A DNA stretch of 64,000 bases from Streptococcus vestibularis. GTDB lineage: Bacteria > Bacillota > Bacilli > Lactobacillales > Streptococcaceae. The position numbers and the translations under genes were made by a program. Position 1 is the first letter of the stretch, and each line of letters opens with the position of its first letter. Positions 1 to 8,616 of this stretch are shown here, in pieces. Under the pieces are notes generated by a model that was given only the letters and a program-made list of their open reading frames with translations, made no database searches and was not told where the DNA came from. Location: the NCBI GenBank assembly GCA_010604095.1, contig JAABLG010000002.1, forward strand, positions 158,533 to 222,532. Reading direction: 5' to 3'.

Positions 1-380
1 CCCATGAAAAGACCAGTCGCTACGATTGCTGGAAGCAATGGAACGAAAACGTCACCGAATGAACGGATAGCACGTTGGAACCAGTTCCCTTGTTTAGCAG
101 CTTCTGCTTTTTGTTCGTCTTTAGATGCTGTTGGAAGACCTTGAGCAACGACTTCGTCGTAAATCTTGTTAACAGTACCTGTACCAAAAATCATTTGGTA
201 TTGACCTGAGTTAAAGAAAGCACCTTGAACTTTTTCAATGTTCTCAGCCTTTTCTTTATTGATTTTGTTTTCATCTTTGACCATCACACGTAGACGAGTC
301 GCACAGTGAGCAACACTGTTGACGTTTTCACGTCCACCGAGGGCATCGATGACTTCTTTTGCAATTTGTTTGTTATCCAT
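1..380 (-). CDS. scrA: Sucrose-specific PTS enzyme II (5' end only)
   Basis: This is the N-terminal part (about 126 codons) of a sucrose phosphotransferase permease that imports and phosphorylates sucrose to sucrose-6-phosphate; the rest lies beyond the window. The visible part is the EIIB domain, with the phospho-acceptor Cys26 in HCATRLR, followed by the start of the EIIC membrane domain. An AAGGAG sequence lies before the ATG at 380. It is divergent from scrB, whose product hydrolyses the sucrose-6-phosphate made here, and operator-like sites lie between them. Sucrose specificity is inferred mainly from that neighbourhood; a trehalose-type EII is less likely. Confidence 0.9.
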   Translation of the reverse strand, partial: MDNKQIAKEVIDALGGRENVNSVAHCATRLRVMVKDENKINKEKAENIEKVQGAFFNSGQYQMIFGTGTVNKIYDEVVAQGLPTASKDEQKAEAAKQGNWFQRAIRSFGDVFVPLLPAIVATGLFM

Positions 381-410
381 TTGCAAAATTCTCCTTAATA
401 AAATTTGGTA

Positions 411-480
411 TGAAAGCGTTTAGCTTTTCTTTACGATAACTATTTTAGCATCTTTCTGCCATATGTCAACCGTTTAGCAT
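411..480 (-). promoter_or_regulatory. scrA promoter with flanking ScrR/CcpA-like operators
   Basis: On the minus strand TTGACA (464-469) and TAAAAT (442-447) are separated by 16 nt. Two related operator-like sites, with cores AGCGTTTAGC (411-425) and ACCGTTTAGC (468-480), flank the promoter. Such sites fit LacI-family binding by ScrR or CcpA; which protein binds which site cannot be told from sequence. Confidence 0.7.
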
Positions 481-506
481 ATTTTTTTATTTTTTGTTAT
501 AAATCG

Positions 507-538
507 TTGATTTTTATAGGTAAAACGTTTACTATATT
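507..538 (+). promoter_or_regulatory. scrB promoter region with operator GTAAAACGTTTAC
   Basis: A near-palindromic site GTAAAACGTTTAC (520-532) lies just upstream of a TATATT -10-like box (533-538), with TTGATT at 507-512 as a poor -35. The site resembles the two on the scrA side, so ScrR, encoded two genes downstream, probably autoregulates from here. The exact -35/-10 pair is uncertain because the spacing is about 20 nt. Confidence 0.55.
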
Positions 539-568
539 ATTAACAAATAGATTAGGAGATTACTAAAT

Positions 569-2011
569 ATGAATCTACCAACAGAAGTTCGTTACCGTCC
601 ATACGCAGATTGGACAGACGAAGAAAAAACAAAGATTAGAGAAAATGTCGCTAAATCACCTTGGCGTGCAAGTTACCATATCGAACCAGAAACAGGGCTT
701 CTTAATGATCCAAACGGTTTTTCTTACTTTAATGGTAAGTTCCAACTTTTCTACCAAAGTTGGCCATTTGGAGCTGCTCATGGTTTGAAACAATGGGTGC
801 ATACTGAAACTGAAGATTTGGTTCACTTTACAGAAACTGGTGTCAAACTCTTGCCAGACCATGAAAATGATAGCCACGGTGCCTACTCAGGTTCTGCTTA
901 TCAAATCGGTGATAAACTCTTTATCTTCTATACTGGGAACGTTCGTGATGAAAACTGGATTCGTGACCCACGTCAAATCGGCGCTTGGATGGATAAAGAC
1001 GGCAAAATCGAAAAATTCGACAAGGTTCTTATCAAACAACCTGCTGACGCTACTGGGCACTTCCGTGACCCTCAAATCTTCGATTACAAGGGACAATTCT
1101 ACGCTATCGTAGGTGCTCAAAACCACGATAAACAAGGTTATATCAAACTTTACAAGGCAGTAGACAATGATGTCGAAAACTGGGTTGAGGTTGGTAATCT
1201 TGACTTTGGTGGCACTGGGTCAGAGTACATGATTGAGTGTCCTAACCTTGTCTTTGTAGATGGCAAACCTGTTCTTCTTTATAGCCCACAAGGTCTTGAT
1301 AAAGAAGAACTTGACTATGGCAATATTTACCCTAATACTTATAAGATTTTCCAAGATTTCGACCCTGAGAAACCTGCCCTTGTTGATGGTACGTCAATTA
1401 TTAACTTGGACTACGGGTTCGAAGCTTATGCTACTCAAGGATTTAACACTCCTGATGGTCGTGCCCTTATTGTTAGCTGGATTGGTCTCCCAGACGTGGA
1501 CTATCCAACTGACAAATACGACTACCAAGGTGCTATGAGCTTGGTTAAAGAGTTGTCTATTAAAGATGGCAAACTTTACCAATACCCAGTAGAAGCTATT
1601 ACAAGCTTACGTGCTAACCAAGAAGATTTCGCTGAAAAAACAGCTACAACTAATACTTACGAGCTTGAACTTAACTTCCAAGCTAATAGTCAAACCGAGC
1701 TTGTTCTTTTCGCAGACCAAGAAGGAAATGGCTTGTCACTTATCGTTGATACTGAAAACGGAAAAGTTATTCTTGACCGTTCTAAAGCTGGTGAACAGTA
1801 TGCTACAGACTTTGGCACAAGCCGTGAATGTACTCTTGAGGCCGGTCAAGCTGCAACAGCAAACATCTTTGTAGATAATTCAATCATTGAAATCTTCTTT
1901 AACAAAGGTGAAAAGGTCTTCACCAGCCGTGTCTTCCCAAGTGCAGAACAAACTGGTATCAAAGTGGTATCAGGAAAGGTTTCTGGTCACTACTTCGATT
2001 TAAAATACTAA
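569..2011 (+). CDS. scrB: Sucrose-6-phosphate hydrolase (GH32)
   Basis: A cytoplasmic glycoside hydrolase family 32 enzyme that cleaves sucrose-6-phosphate to glucose-6-phosphate and fructose. The N-terminal five-blade propeller contains the nucleophile motif LLNDPNGF near residue 44, the FRDPQ motif and the ECPNL acid/base motif; a C-terminal beta-sandwich follows. At 480 residues it is the normal family length and has no signal peptide. It is separated by 8 nt from scrR, and AGGAG lies before the start, so the two are very probably one transcript. Confidence 0.96.
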   Translation: MNLPTEVRYRPYADWTDEEKTKIRENVAKSPWRASYHIEPETGLLNDPNGFSYFNGKFQLFYQSWPFGAAHGLKQWVHTETEDLVHFTETGVKLLPDHENDSHGAYSGSAYQIGDKLFIFYTGNVRDENWIRDPRQIGAWMDKDGKIEKFDKVLIKQPADATGHFRDPQIFDYKGQFYAIVGAQNHDKQGYIKLYKAVDNDVENWVEVGNLDFGGTGSEYMIECPNLVFVDGKPVLLYSPQGLDKEELDYGNIYPNTYKIFQDFDPEKPALVDGTSIINLDYGFEAYATQGFNTPDGRALIVSWIGLPDVDYPTDKYDYQGAMSLVKELSIKDGKLYQYPVEAITSLRANQEDFAEKTATTNTYELELNFQANSQTELVLFADQEGNGLSLIVDTENGKVILDRSKAGEQYATDFGTSRECTLEAGQAATANIFVDNSIIEIFFNKGEKVFTSRVFPSAEQTGIKVVSGKVSGHYFDLKY

Positions 2012-2019
2012 GGTGATTT

Positions 2020-2985
2020 ATGGTCGCAAAGCTTACTGACGTTGCCGAACTTGCTGGTGTAAGCCCAACCACAGTTTCCCGCGTCATAAACAAAAAGGGC
2101 TACCTCTCACAAAAGACCATTGACAAGGTTCACGCTGCTATGCAAGAACTCAACTATAAACCTAATAATTTAGCTCGAGGTCTTCAAGGAAAGTCGGCCA
2201 AACTTGTTGGTTTGATTTTCCCAAATATTTCCAATATATTTTATGCTGAGCTTATCGAACGCCTTGAGGACGAACTCTTTAAACAAGGTTACAAAACAAT
2301 CATCTGTAACAGTGAGCATGATCCTAACAAGGAAAAAGACTATTTGGAGATGCTTGCCGCCAACCAATGTGATGGCATCATCTCGTCCAGTCACAATCTT
2401 GGTATCGAAGATTATGAGAAGGTTGAAGCTCCTATTGTCGCCTTCGACCGTAATCTGGCTCCAAAGATCCCCATTATCTCATCCGATAACTTTGAAGGGG
2501 GAAAATTAGCCGCAAGAGCTCTGCTAAAGGCTGGCTGTCAGCGTATTGTCATGATTACAGGCTATGATAATTCTGACTCTCCAACGGGACTTCGACAGCT
2601 TGGTTTTAATTATAAATTGGACAAACAAGGTATTATCTGTCCTGTTCCAAATGATTTGTCGCTCATGCGTCGTGAGATGGAAATCAAATCGATTATTTCT
2701 CGTGAAAAACCAGATGGCATCTTTGTTTCTGATGATTTAACAGCTATCCTAGTTATGAAGGTGGCGAAGCATCTAGGACTTTCTATTCCAGATGATTTAA
2801 AAATCATTGGTTATGACGGTACTGCCTTTATCCGTCACTTCCACTCCGAACTGGCCACTATCCAGCAACCCTTGGAAGAAATCGCCAAGTTGTGTGTGGA
2901 AATTCTCCTAAAGAAAATTAAAGGCGAACCCGTTAATCGTGATTATGTACTACCAGTAAACCTCATTTCTGGTGGTAGTATATAA
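2020..2985 (+). CDS. scrR: Sucrose operon repressor, LacI/GalR family
   Basis: A 321-residue LacI-type regulator: an N-terminal helix-turn-helix (LTDVAELAGVSPTTVSRVIN), a hinge helix, then a periplasmic-binding-protein-like effector domain. Its position directly behind scrB and the LacI-type operators between scrA and scrB identify it as the local repressor ScrR. The start is an ATG 8 nt behind the scrB stop, and a terminator follows the stop. The inducer, probably a phosphorylated sugar, is inferred from the family. Confidence 0.94.
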   Translation: MVAKLTDVAELAGVSPTTVSRVINKKGYLSQKTIDKVHAAMQELNYKPNNLARGLQGKSAKLVGLIFPNISNIFYAELIERLEDELFKQGYKTIICNSEHDPNKEKDYLEMLAANQCDGIISSSHNLGIEDYEKVEAPIVAFDRNLAPKIPIISSDNFEGGKLAARALLKAGCQRIVMITGYDNSDSPTGLRQLGFNYKLDKQGIICPVPNDLSLMRREMEIKSIISREKPDGIFVSDDLTAILVMKVAKHLGLSIPDDLKIIGYDGTAFIRHFHSELATIQQPLEEIAKLCVEILLKKIKGEPVNRDYVLPVNLISGGSI

Positions 2986-2987
2986 AG

Positions 2988-3023
2988 AAAAAATCGCAAG
3001 AAATCTCCACTTGCGATTTTTTT
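2988..3023 (+). terminator. Rho-independent terminator after scrR
   Basis: An AAAATCGCAAG/CTTGCGATTTT stem with a 9-nt loop is followed by a T run. The A run on the other side gives it partial bidirectional character. Confidence 0.88.
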
Positions 3024-3039
3024 CTTGTCTAATTTGTAG

Positions 3040-3074
3040 AAAAAAGAAGTTGAAACAGTGCTTCAACTTCCTTG
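3040..3074 (-). terminator. Terminator after nusB
   Basis: On the minus strand GAAGTTGAA and TTCAACTTC form a stem followed by six T residues, directly behind the nusB stop. Confidence 0.88.
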
Positions 3075-3076
3075 TC

Positions 3077-3511
3077 TTAGGCTTCATCTGTCACAAACTG
3101 GCTAAGCACACCGTTAATGAACTTAGCAGATGTTTCATCAGAGTATTTTTTAGCAATTTCAATAATTTCATTAATAGCCACACGTCCTGGTGTTTCTTCA
3201 AAAGACGTGATTTCATAGAGTCCCAAACGAAGAAGGGTACGGTCAGTCACAATCAGACGTGAGAGACTCCAACCTTCTTTCAATTTTGCTTCAATCTGAC
3301 TGTCAAGTTGAGCCAAATCTCCTCGAACACCAGTAACCAAGTTAAGAAGAAAAGCTGGTACATCAACTTCAGTTTCTTCCCCAATTGGTTTGTCAAAGGT
3401 ATAAGCAAAATGCGCTTGTTCTAGGACTTCACCACCAAATTCCAGAGCAAAGAGCGTTTGAAAAGCACGCTCACGAAGGTCACGACGTGAATCTTTAAAG
3501 ATATTAGTCAT
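3077..3511 (-). CDS. nusB: Transcription antitermination factor NusB
   Basis: An all-helical RNA-binding protein of 144 residues that joins NusE (S10) on boxA RNA in rRNA antitermination. The motifs [17 protein letters not shown] near the N-terminus and [22 protein letters not shown] near the C-terminus are typical. It is the last gene of an efp, Asp23-like, nusB run and overlaps the upstream Asp23-like gene by 8 nt, which suggests translational coupling. Confidence 0.96.
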   Translation of the reverse strand: MTNIFKDSRRDLRERAFQTLFALEFGGEVLEQAHFAYTFDKPIGEETEVDVPAFLLNLVTGVRGDLAQLDSQIEAKLKEGWSLSRLIVTDRTLLRLGLYEITSFEETPGRVAINEIIEIAKKYSDETSAKFINGVLSQFVTDEA

Positions 3512-3893
3512 TCAAAAAATCCTCGTTAAACAATTCAGCCAAGTCTGGTTTTTGTGATTTCTCAGTGACAATAGACTCAACGTGGACGTTAACATCTGAA
3601 ATTGCCACTTCGGCCATATCATAGACAGCGGCTTTGACTGCTTTTTGAATCTCAATCGAAACCGCAGGAACATTAACGCCATACTGAAGAGAAACGTAGA
3701 TATCAGCGTTTACTGTACCATCTTCCTCCGTTTGGAGGTAAACACCACGGCCCAAGCTTGTTTTGCTAAGACTGTCAGTGACATTTTTGTTTTGAAGGGC
3801 GTAAACACCTTCCACTTTAGTTGCAGCGATACCTGTAATCACTTCAAGCACACGAGGGGCAATAACGATTTCACCGATATTTTCTGTAGTCAT
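3504..3893 (-). CDS. Asp23/Gls24 family envelope stress protein (YqhY-like)
   Basis: A small Asp23-fold protein (129 residues) with the family patterns [14 protein letters not shown] and [10 protein letters not shown], followed by an alternating beta-strand region. The ATG at 3893 is preferred over an upstream in-frame codon because GGAAAGGAAAC lies just before it. In Firmicutes the paralogue next to nusB (YqhY) is linked to control of acetyl-CoA carboxylase; that role here is inference from gene order. It lies between efp and nusB. Confidence 0.9.
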   Translation of the reverse strand: MTTENIGEIVIAPRVLEVITGIAATKVEGVYALQNKNVTDSLSKTSLGRGVYLQTEEDGTVNADIYVSLQYGVNVPAVSIEIQKAVKAAVYDMAEVAISDVNVHVESIVTEKSQKPDLAELFNEDFLND

Positions 3894-3963
3894 CCCATGT
3901 TTCCTTTCCGTTAGTTTGGAAAATAAGGCCTTCAAACCAGTGATTTGAAAGACTTAGTTAGGC

Positions 3964-4524
3964 TTAGGCACGTGATACGTAAGTACCTTCAGCTGTGTTG
4001 ATAACCAATTTTTGACCAGCTTCGATAAAGTCTGGAACGTTAACCACAAGACCAGTTTCAAGTGTTGCAGGTTTACCTGAACCTGTAACTGTCGCACCTT
4101 TGATTGAAGGTTGTGTTTCAGTAACAGTCAATTCAACAGTTGTTGGTACTTGAACACCGATAACTTCTGTTCCGTAGAATTGAATTTTGACGTCTGAGTT
4201 TTCAAGGACGTATTTCAATTCTTCTTGAACGTTAGCTACTGGAATTTCATATTGGTCATATGTTTCAGTATTCATGAAGTATGCAGTATCATCCATTTGG
4301 TACAAGTATTGTGCTGGTACTGTTTCGATGATTGCTTGTTCAAATTTTTCTTCTGGACGGTAGCTAGTGTCAAATGTTGACCCAGAACGCACATCACGCA
4401 ATTTCATACGCATGATAGTATTACCTTTACCAGGTTTGTGGTGGCTAGCTTCAAGAACTTTGATCAATTTGCCATCATTAGTTACGAAAGTCATACCCGC
4501 ACGGAGTTTACTTGCTTCAATCAT
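3964..4524 (-). CDS. efp: Translation elongation factor P
   Basis: EF-P (186 residues) relieves ribosome stalling at polyproline stretches. The three-domain architecture begins with the KOW-like domain ([13 protein letters not shown]); the tip loop reads HHKPGKGNT, so the modifiable lysine position is present. EF-P of this type is modified by YmfI-type enzymes in some Firmicutes, but no modifying gene is seen here. An extended -10 promoter (TGGTAGAAT on the minus strand, near 4562) and a good ribosome binding site (AAAGAGG) precede it. Confidence 0.97.
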   Translation of the reverse strand: MIEASKLRAGMTFVTNDGKLIKVLEASHHKPGKGNTIMRMKLRDVRSGSTFDTSYRPEEKFEQAIIETVPAQYLYQMDDTAYFMNTETYDQYEIPVANVQEELKYVLENSDVKIQFYGTEVIGVQVPTTVELTVTETQPSIKGATVTGSGKPATLETGLVVNVPDFIEAGQKLVINTAEGTYVSRA

Positions 4525-4639
4525 TATTAAATACCTCTTTGTAAAAATTATTATCAGTTTATTCTACCATAAATGACAGTAGGGCTCAAATGTTTTATAG
4601 AATCAGGCCCTAGCCCTAAGCTCTTTACAAAGAAAAGAA

Positions 4640-5095
4640 CTAGTCATCCATTCCCAAACGAACCTCTGGAACATCATGTTGGACATAAGAAACACCCTTT
4701 TGCTGCATCAGTTCCATAGCAAAGCCATGAGGACGATAGTTGGCCTTATAAGTAATCTTAACGATACCAGCCTGCAAGAGAGCTTTAGTACAGTTTATAC
4801 AAGGAAAATGCGTCACATAAATCTCTGTATTTTTAGTTGAAATACCTTCTTTAGCGCACTGAATGAGGGCATTCATCTCTGCGTGAACCGTTCTGATACA
4901 GTGGCCATCTTCCATATAGTGACCTACTTCGTTACAGTTATCAGTCTCAGAAACCCCACCGTTATAACCAGTAGCAATAATACGATTATCCTTGACCAAA
5001 ACAGCCCCAACATAAGCACGATCACAGGTAGAACGTTTAGAAATTAGCTCAGCATTAGCCATAAAATAGTCTTGCCAAGAAAGACGGTTTGGCAT
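4640..5095 (-). CDS. comEB: Deoxycytidylate (dCMP) deaminase, ComEB-like
   Basis: A cytoplasmic zinc enzyme that converts dCMP to dUMP for thymidylate synthesis. The zinc and catalytic motifs HAEMNA and PCINC are intact, along with an N-terminal [11 protein letters not shown] segment. The ATG at 5095 is chosen because GGAGGAAAG lies at the right distance; an upstream in-frame codon lacks one. It is called ComEB in competence operons, but here it is next to pepP and no comE genes are present, so a competence role is not implied. Confidence 0.93.
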   Translation of the reverse strand: MPNRLSWQDYFMANAELISKRSTCDRAYVGAVLVKDNRIIATGYNGGVSETDNCNEVGHYMEDGHCIRTVHAEMNALIQCAKEGISTKNTEIYVTHFPCINCTKALLQAGIVKITYKANYRPHGFAMELMQQKGVSYVQHDVPEVRLGMDD

Positions 5096-5113
5096 AAATC
5101 TTTCCTCCAAATC

Positions 5114-6175
5114 TTAGAGCACAATCAATTCCTTAGGTGCAAGTGTAATCAACTCACAACCATTCTCAGTGATAATAATGTCATCTTCAATACGAACACC
5201 ATATTTATCAGCCAAATAGACACCTGGTTCATCCGTCAAGACCATACCAGCCTTAATGGTCTCATCAGAATTTCCAAAGTAAGGAATTTCGTGAATGTCA
5301 AGGCCAATACCGTGTCCGATACCATGTGTAAAGTGGGCACCATAGCCCGCTTCAACAATAACGTCACGCGCAACCTTATCATAGTCACGACGTGTCATAC
5401 CAGCCTTAGCAGCATCAATCAAAGCCTGATTAGAACGTAAAACAATATCGTAAATCTCACGCTCCTCATCAGTCGTGTCCCCAATATGGATGGTACGAGT
5501 CATGTCACTAACATAGTGATTGTAGTAACAACCAAAGTCCATCGTCAAGGTCTCACCTGACTGAATAACCTTTTCTGAAGCTACACCGTGAGGCATGGCT
5601 GAACGATAGCCTGAAGCAATGATAGACTCAAAGGAAGTTCCAGAAGCCCCATACTCACGCATACGAAAATCAAGGAAGTTAGCCACTTGGAGTTCAGTCG
5701 TTTGACCCGGCTTAATAAAATCAAGAACATCTGTGAAAGCACGGTCTGAAATAGAACAAGCCTTACGTATAGTCGCCAATTCTTTATCATCCTTAATCAT
5801 ACGTAACTCTTCCATAAAGTTATTTTGTGGTGACAAAGTGTAACCTTCAAAAATAGCTTGGAGCCCTTGATAATAAGCGAATGACACCTGATTATCAAAA
5901 CCGATTGTTTCAAGTTTGTCAGCTTCAATCAGTTTAACAATATCTTTAAGGGGGTCTTTACTTTCAATAATATCAAAACCATGCACAGATTGTTTAGCAA
6001 TAAGCGTATAACGTGAATCTGTTAAAAAGAGACGACGATTTTTCGTAATGAAAACAGTCGCATTTGTTCCCCAGAAATTCGTCAAATAGTAAATATTATT
6101 TTGTCCTGTCACAAGCAAGGCATCAAGCCCTGATTGGGCAAGTTTAGCATCAAATCGTTCAAGTCTACGTTGCAT
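5114..6175 (-). CDS. pepP: Xaa-Pro aminopeptidase (M24)
   Basis: A cytoplasmic metallopeptidase of 353 residues that removes an N-terminal residue preceding proline. The N-terminal creatinase-like domain is followed by the pita-bread domain, with metal ligands visible in MDFG, SDMTRT, THGIGHGIGLDIHE, TDEPG and RIEDD. It is transcribed from an extended -10 (TGGTATAAT, minus strand, near 6206) with AAAGGAG before the ATG. A prolidase (PepQ) call is possible, since the two families are hard to separate by eye. Confidence 0.9.
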   Translation of the reverse strand: MQRRLERFDAKLAQSGLDALLVTGQNNIYYLTNFWGTNATVFITKNRRLFLTDSRYTLIAKQSVHGFDIIESKDPLKDIVKLIEADKLETIGFDNQVSFAYYQGLQAIFEGYTLSPQNNFMEELRMIKDDKELATIRKACSISDRAFTDVLDFIKPGQTTELQVANFLDFRMREYGASGTSFESIIASGYRSAMPHGVASEKVIQSGETLTMDFGCYYNHYVSDMTRTIHIGDTTDEEREIYDIVLRSNQALIDAAKAGMTRRDYDKVARDVIVEAGYGAHFTHGIGHGIGLDIHEIPYFGNSDETIKAGMVLTDEPGVYLADKYGVRIEDDIIITENGCELITLAPKELIVL

Positions 6176-6273
6176 TATGAATTACTCCTTTGGTATTTTA
6201 GGTTAATTATACCAAATTTTCAGATTTTAAAGGATTAAATTGACATTTTAGCTTGTTTTTTTGAGGTCATAAA

Positions 6274-6301
6274 GAAAAAGCCAGATCAAACTCTGACTTT
6301 A
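6274..6301 (-). terminator. Terminator after the ABC transporter operon
   Basis: On the minus strand AAGTCAGA and TCTGGCTT pair around a 6-nt loop, followed by a T run, 7 nt behind the permease stop. It ends the ComR-type bacteriocin-like operon. Confidence 0.82.
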
Positions 6302-6307
6302 TTAGCA

Positions 6308-7030
6308 TTACACAAAGGCTCGCTTTTCGTAGATAGTTGGCATAAAAAGGAGCAAAACCAAAGTCCAAACAAACAAAACAAGGGCTTCGCGAAGATTAAA
6401 GAACTCTTGACCACTAGTAAAGACTGCTCGCATAAAACTAAATGGCACATAAGTCATCAGCTTAGTCATGGTATCCCCTAAACTAGCCAAATAGAGCGTG
6501 AAGAAAGTCATTCCTGTTACTCCAAAATAAGCCGTTACAAAGGCAGTTAAGGTATTCTTCACAAACAAAACAAGCAAAGAGGAAATCATATAAATAAAGG
6601 CTCCATAGAGTAGGAAATCAATATAGATGTTTCTAATATAATCCCACAAAGGAAAATCTACATGTTGCACAGAATATTTGTAGAAGGCCAACTCCAAAAC
6701 CAAAATAGTAGCAGCAACTATAGACAACACAAGGAAACTTAAGAGTTTTCGAAGAATAACCTCGCGTCCAGATAAGGAAGACACACGAATCATATTAATT
6801 GTTCGATTCTGAAATTCTCGTCCAAGACTAGATACTGCTAGATAAGCAAAGACGATATCCACGATAAAGGAATAACTGGCTATAATCGCTGATGGCCCAA
6901 GGTAATCTCCCTTATAGCCATCACATAAGACTACAATTGCACCAATCAAGGCTACCAATCCAAGACAAATAAAGACACTCCTTGTCACACATTCCTGCTT
7001 TAAAAATACCGTTCTCAATTTACTTTTCAT
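6308..7030 (-). CDS. ABC transporter permease, ABC-2 type
   Basis: A membrane protein of 240 residues with about six predicted hydrophobic helices, the usual partner of a stand-alone ABC ATPase. It overlaps the ATPase gene by 11 nt, and the start at 7030 has GAGGTG at the right distance, so translation is probably coupled. Its position at the end of the bacteriocin-like peptide operon suggests self-immunity or export of a small peptide. No peptidase domain is present, so it should not itself cleave double-glycine leaders. The substrate is unknown. Confidence 0.85.
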   Translation of the reverse strand: MKSKLRTVFLKQECVTRSVFICLGLVALIGAIVVLCDGYKGDYLGPSAIIASYSFIVDIVFAYLAVSSLGREFQNRTINMIRVSSLSGREVILRKLLSFLVLSIVAATILVLELAFYKYSVQHVDFPLWDYIRNIYIDFLLYGAFIYMISSLLVLFVKNTLTAFVTAYFGVTGMTFFTLYLASLGDTMTKLMTYVPFSFMRAVFTSGQEFFNLREALVLFVWTLVLLLFMPTIYEKRAFV

Positions 7031-7841
7031 TGAATAGCACCTCACTTAATCCTTCTTTTTCATAAGTAAAAGGAATTCCCTCCCGATCCATAACCTGCTT
7101 AACAGCTGCTAATCCTTTGACTAAGATGTCATGCTTTTGTCGTTCAAAAGGTATACCATTTAATTTGAACAGAGATATTAATGACTTCAAACTTAAATCC
7201 TCAGTGTAAATTTTATATTTGGCATTTGCATCATCGTCCAAACAAGTCAATTTGTGATTCTTCAACAAATAGTTTTTTGTACAAACCTGTTCTAGATTGG
7301 ATAGGATGTGGCTAGAAATGATAAAAGTTAGACCATGATTTTTAGCTAACCTTTCAATCAAGGCCAGAAGACTATTGATACCATTAGGGTCCAGACCGTT
7401 AGTAGGTTCATCAAGAAGGATAAATTCGTCTGATGCAATTAAAGTGATAAACAAACCTACACGTTGCTTCATCCCCAAGGACAACTTTGAAGCCTTACGC
7501 TTGAGATAGGTTGCTACCTCCAAATCTTCTTTATAGCAATCAATCAATGAATAATCTTTATGATAAAGTCTGCAATAAAACTTAAGGTTAGCTTCAACCG
7601 TCATGTTGGGATATAAGGCTGGAGCCTCAATCAAGGCACCCACAGTTTGGGTTTTTAAGTCAATAGTTCCATTAGTCCTCTCTAAGATACCCGAAATTAA
7701 TTTCATTAAGGTCGTCTTTCCTGCACCATTATTGCCAATCAGCCCAGCAATATCCCCCTTTTCCAAGGTTAACGAGATATCATCCAAGACAGGTTGCTTC
7801 CCAAAACTATAGTTTAACCCTATCACCTCTAGTACTGTCAT
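7020..7841 (-). CDS. ABC transporter ATP-binding protein
   Basis: A 273-residue ATPase with Walker A (GNNGAGKTT near residue 36), the signature LSLGMKQRV and Walker B FILLDEPTNGLD. The C-terminal 70 residues are extra and may contact the permease. The family resembles lantibiotic-type self-protection exporters (BcrA-like). It follows three bacteriocin-like peptide genes on the same strand after a 137-nt spacer holding a perfect hairpin, and has AAAGGT as ribosome binding site. An immunity role is inferred from context. Confidence 0.9.
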   Translation of the reverse strand: MTVLEVIGLNYSFGKQPVLDDISLTLEKGDIAGLIGNNGAGKTTLMKLISGILERTNGTIDLKTQTVGALIEAPALYPNMTVEANLKFYCRLYHKDYSLIDCYKEDLEVATYLKRKASKLSLGMKQRVGLFITLIASDEFILLDEPTNGLDPNGINSLLALIERLAKNHGLTFIISSHILSNLEQVCTKNYLLKNHKLTCLDDDANAKYKIYTEDLSLKSLISLFKLNGIPFERQKHDILVKGLAAVKQVMDREGIPFTYEKEGLSEVLFNEK

Positions 7842-7891
7842 GTATTTACCTTTCTTTGTTTAAATATATTTCTAATATAAATCTTTAACAT

Positions 7892-7912
7892 CCAAGTGAA
7901 TAGTTCACTTGG
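7892..7912 (-). other. Perfect 9-bp hairpin between peptide genes and ABC genes
   Basis: CCAAGTGAA and TTCACTTGG form a perfect stem with a 3-nt loop in the mRNA spacer. No T run follows, so it is more likely an RNA processing or stability element, or a weak attenuator, than a terminator. It could set the ratio of peptide to transporter transcripts. Confidence 0.6.
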
Positions 7913-7978
7913 ACGATGAAAACTTATAACGCTAATTCTTTTTGACTCTCATGAAAATAAGAGTTATTTAATAACCTG

Positions 7979-8131
7979 CTATCTTATTTTTCTCAGTTTT
8001 AAAATCTCAACTGCAATATAACTTACTTGTCCAACTCCATAACCAATGTCATATGCTACATTTCCTCCAACAATTTCAGAAAGCTGATCAATAGACAAAC
8101 AATCAAATCTATTCATTGTCATTACATCCAT
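7979..8131 (-). CDS. Double-glycine bacteriocin-like peptide C (50 residues)
   Basis: A short gene encoding a leader that ends in LSIDQLSEIVGG (residues 12-23) followed by a 27-residue predicted mature peptide beginning NVAYDIGYGVGQ. The GYGVG segment gives a GxxxG motif (Gly30, Gly34), which in two-peptide class IIb bacteriocins mediates helix pairing. The ribosome binding site AAGGGG lies 8 nt before the ATG. It follows peptide B after 12 nt and shares GYGVG with it, so B and C may act as a pair. Cleavage would need a ComA/BlpA-type peptidase exporter encoded elsewhere. Confidence 0.8.
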   Translation of the reverse strand: MDVMTMNRFDCLSIDQLSEIVGGNVAYDIGYGVGQVSYIAVEILKLRKIR

Positions 8132-8143
8132 ATAAAATTCCCC

Positions 8144-8293
8144 TTAACCTCTAAATCCATCTACAAATCCACGACCAAAATCATAAACCGTGTGAGTAAC
8201 TACTCCGACTCCATATCCCACAGATGAGTAAATACTTCCACCAACTACAATTGCTAAATCTTTAATATCAATTTTTTGAAATGTATTTTTCAT
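8144..8293 (-). CDS. Double-glycine bacteriocin-like peptide B (49 residues)
   Basis: A short gene with the leader MKNTFQKIDIKDLAIVVGG and a 30-residue mature part that is glycine rich: GYGVG (residues 26-30) and GRGFVDG (residues 40-46) each contain GxxxG. This pattern fits a class IIb bacteriocin subunit. AGGAG lies 5 nt before the ATG. It sits between peptide A and peptide C in one transcript driven by a ComR-type promoter. There are no cysteines, so it is neither a lantibiotic nor a pediocin-type peptide. Confidence 0.82.
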   Translation of the reverse strand: MKNTFQKIDIKDLAIVVGGSIYSSVGYGVGVVTHTVYDFGRGFVDGFRG

Positions 8294-8330
8294 GTTTTCT
8301 CCTATTCTTTATTTAATTGACTTCGACTAC

Positions 8331-8465
8331 CTACCACGCTTGACGAAAACCTTTTACAAATTCATTAATAACGTACTTGCCATATTTTACCGGATTAAAA
8401 CCACCGGTAATTTGCTCCAAGTCGGCATCGGATAACACCTTAAATAATTGTTTTTCCTCTAACAT
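8331..8465 (-). CDS. Double-glycine bacteriocin-like peptide A (44 residues)
   Basis: The leader MLEEKQLFKVLSDADLEQITGG is a textbook double-glycine leader (Leu-Ser-x-x-Leu-x-x-Ile-x-Gly-Gly). The mature part is only 22 residues (begins FNPVKYGKYV, ends FRQAW), basic and amphipathic. The ATG at 8465 is preferred over an upstream in-frame codon because AAAGGAG lies just before it and the leader starts there. It is the first gene behind ComR-type box 1. The short mature length leaves open that it is a signal peptide rather than a bacteriocin. Confidence 0.82.
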   Translation of the reverse strand: MLEEKQLFKVLSDADLEQITGGFNPVKYGKYVINEFVKGFRQAW

Positions 8466-8545
8466 TGCAAAACTCCTTTCTAATTTAAACCATAAAGTTA
8501 GCTCTTTCATCAAGGCCTTTACAACCTTGTTTAAGCTATGAATTC

Positions 8546-8590
8546 ATTATATAAGCGAATCCAAAGAAAAAATAGTGACATAAATGTCAC
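8546..8590 (-). promoter_or_regulatory. ComR-type box 1 and promoter of the bacteriocin-like operon
   Basis: Read on the minus strand: the palindrome GTGACATTTATGTCAC (8575-8590), then a T tract (TATTTTTT), then TATAAT (8546-8551). There are exactly 23 nt between palindrome and -10. Palindrome containing GACA-N4-TGTC, T tract and -10 is the published layout of ComR-activated promoters in salivarius-group streptococci. No -35 is visible, as expected for an activated promoter. Confidence 0.85.
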
Positions 8591-8616
8591 CATCCCACTA
8601 GAATAATGCAAGACAC

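Noticed and set aside
4640..5095. Competence gene cluster around comEB
   Set aside because: No comEA or comEC in the vicinity; it is a dCMP deaminase in a housekeeping setting.
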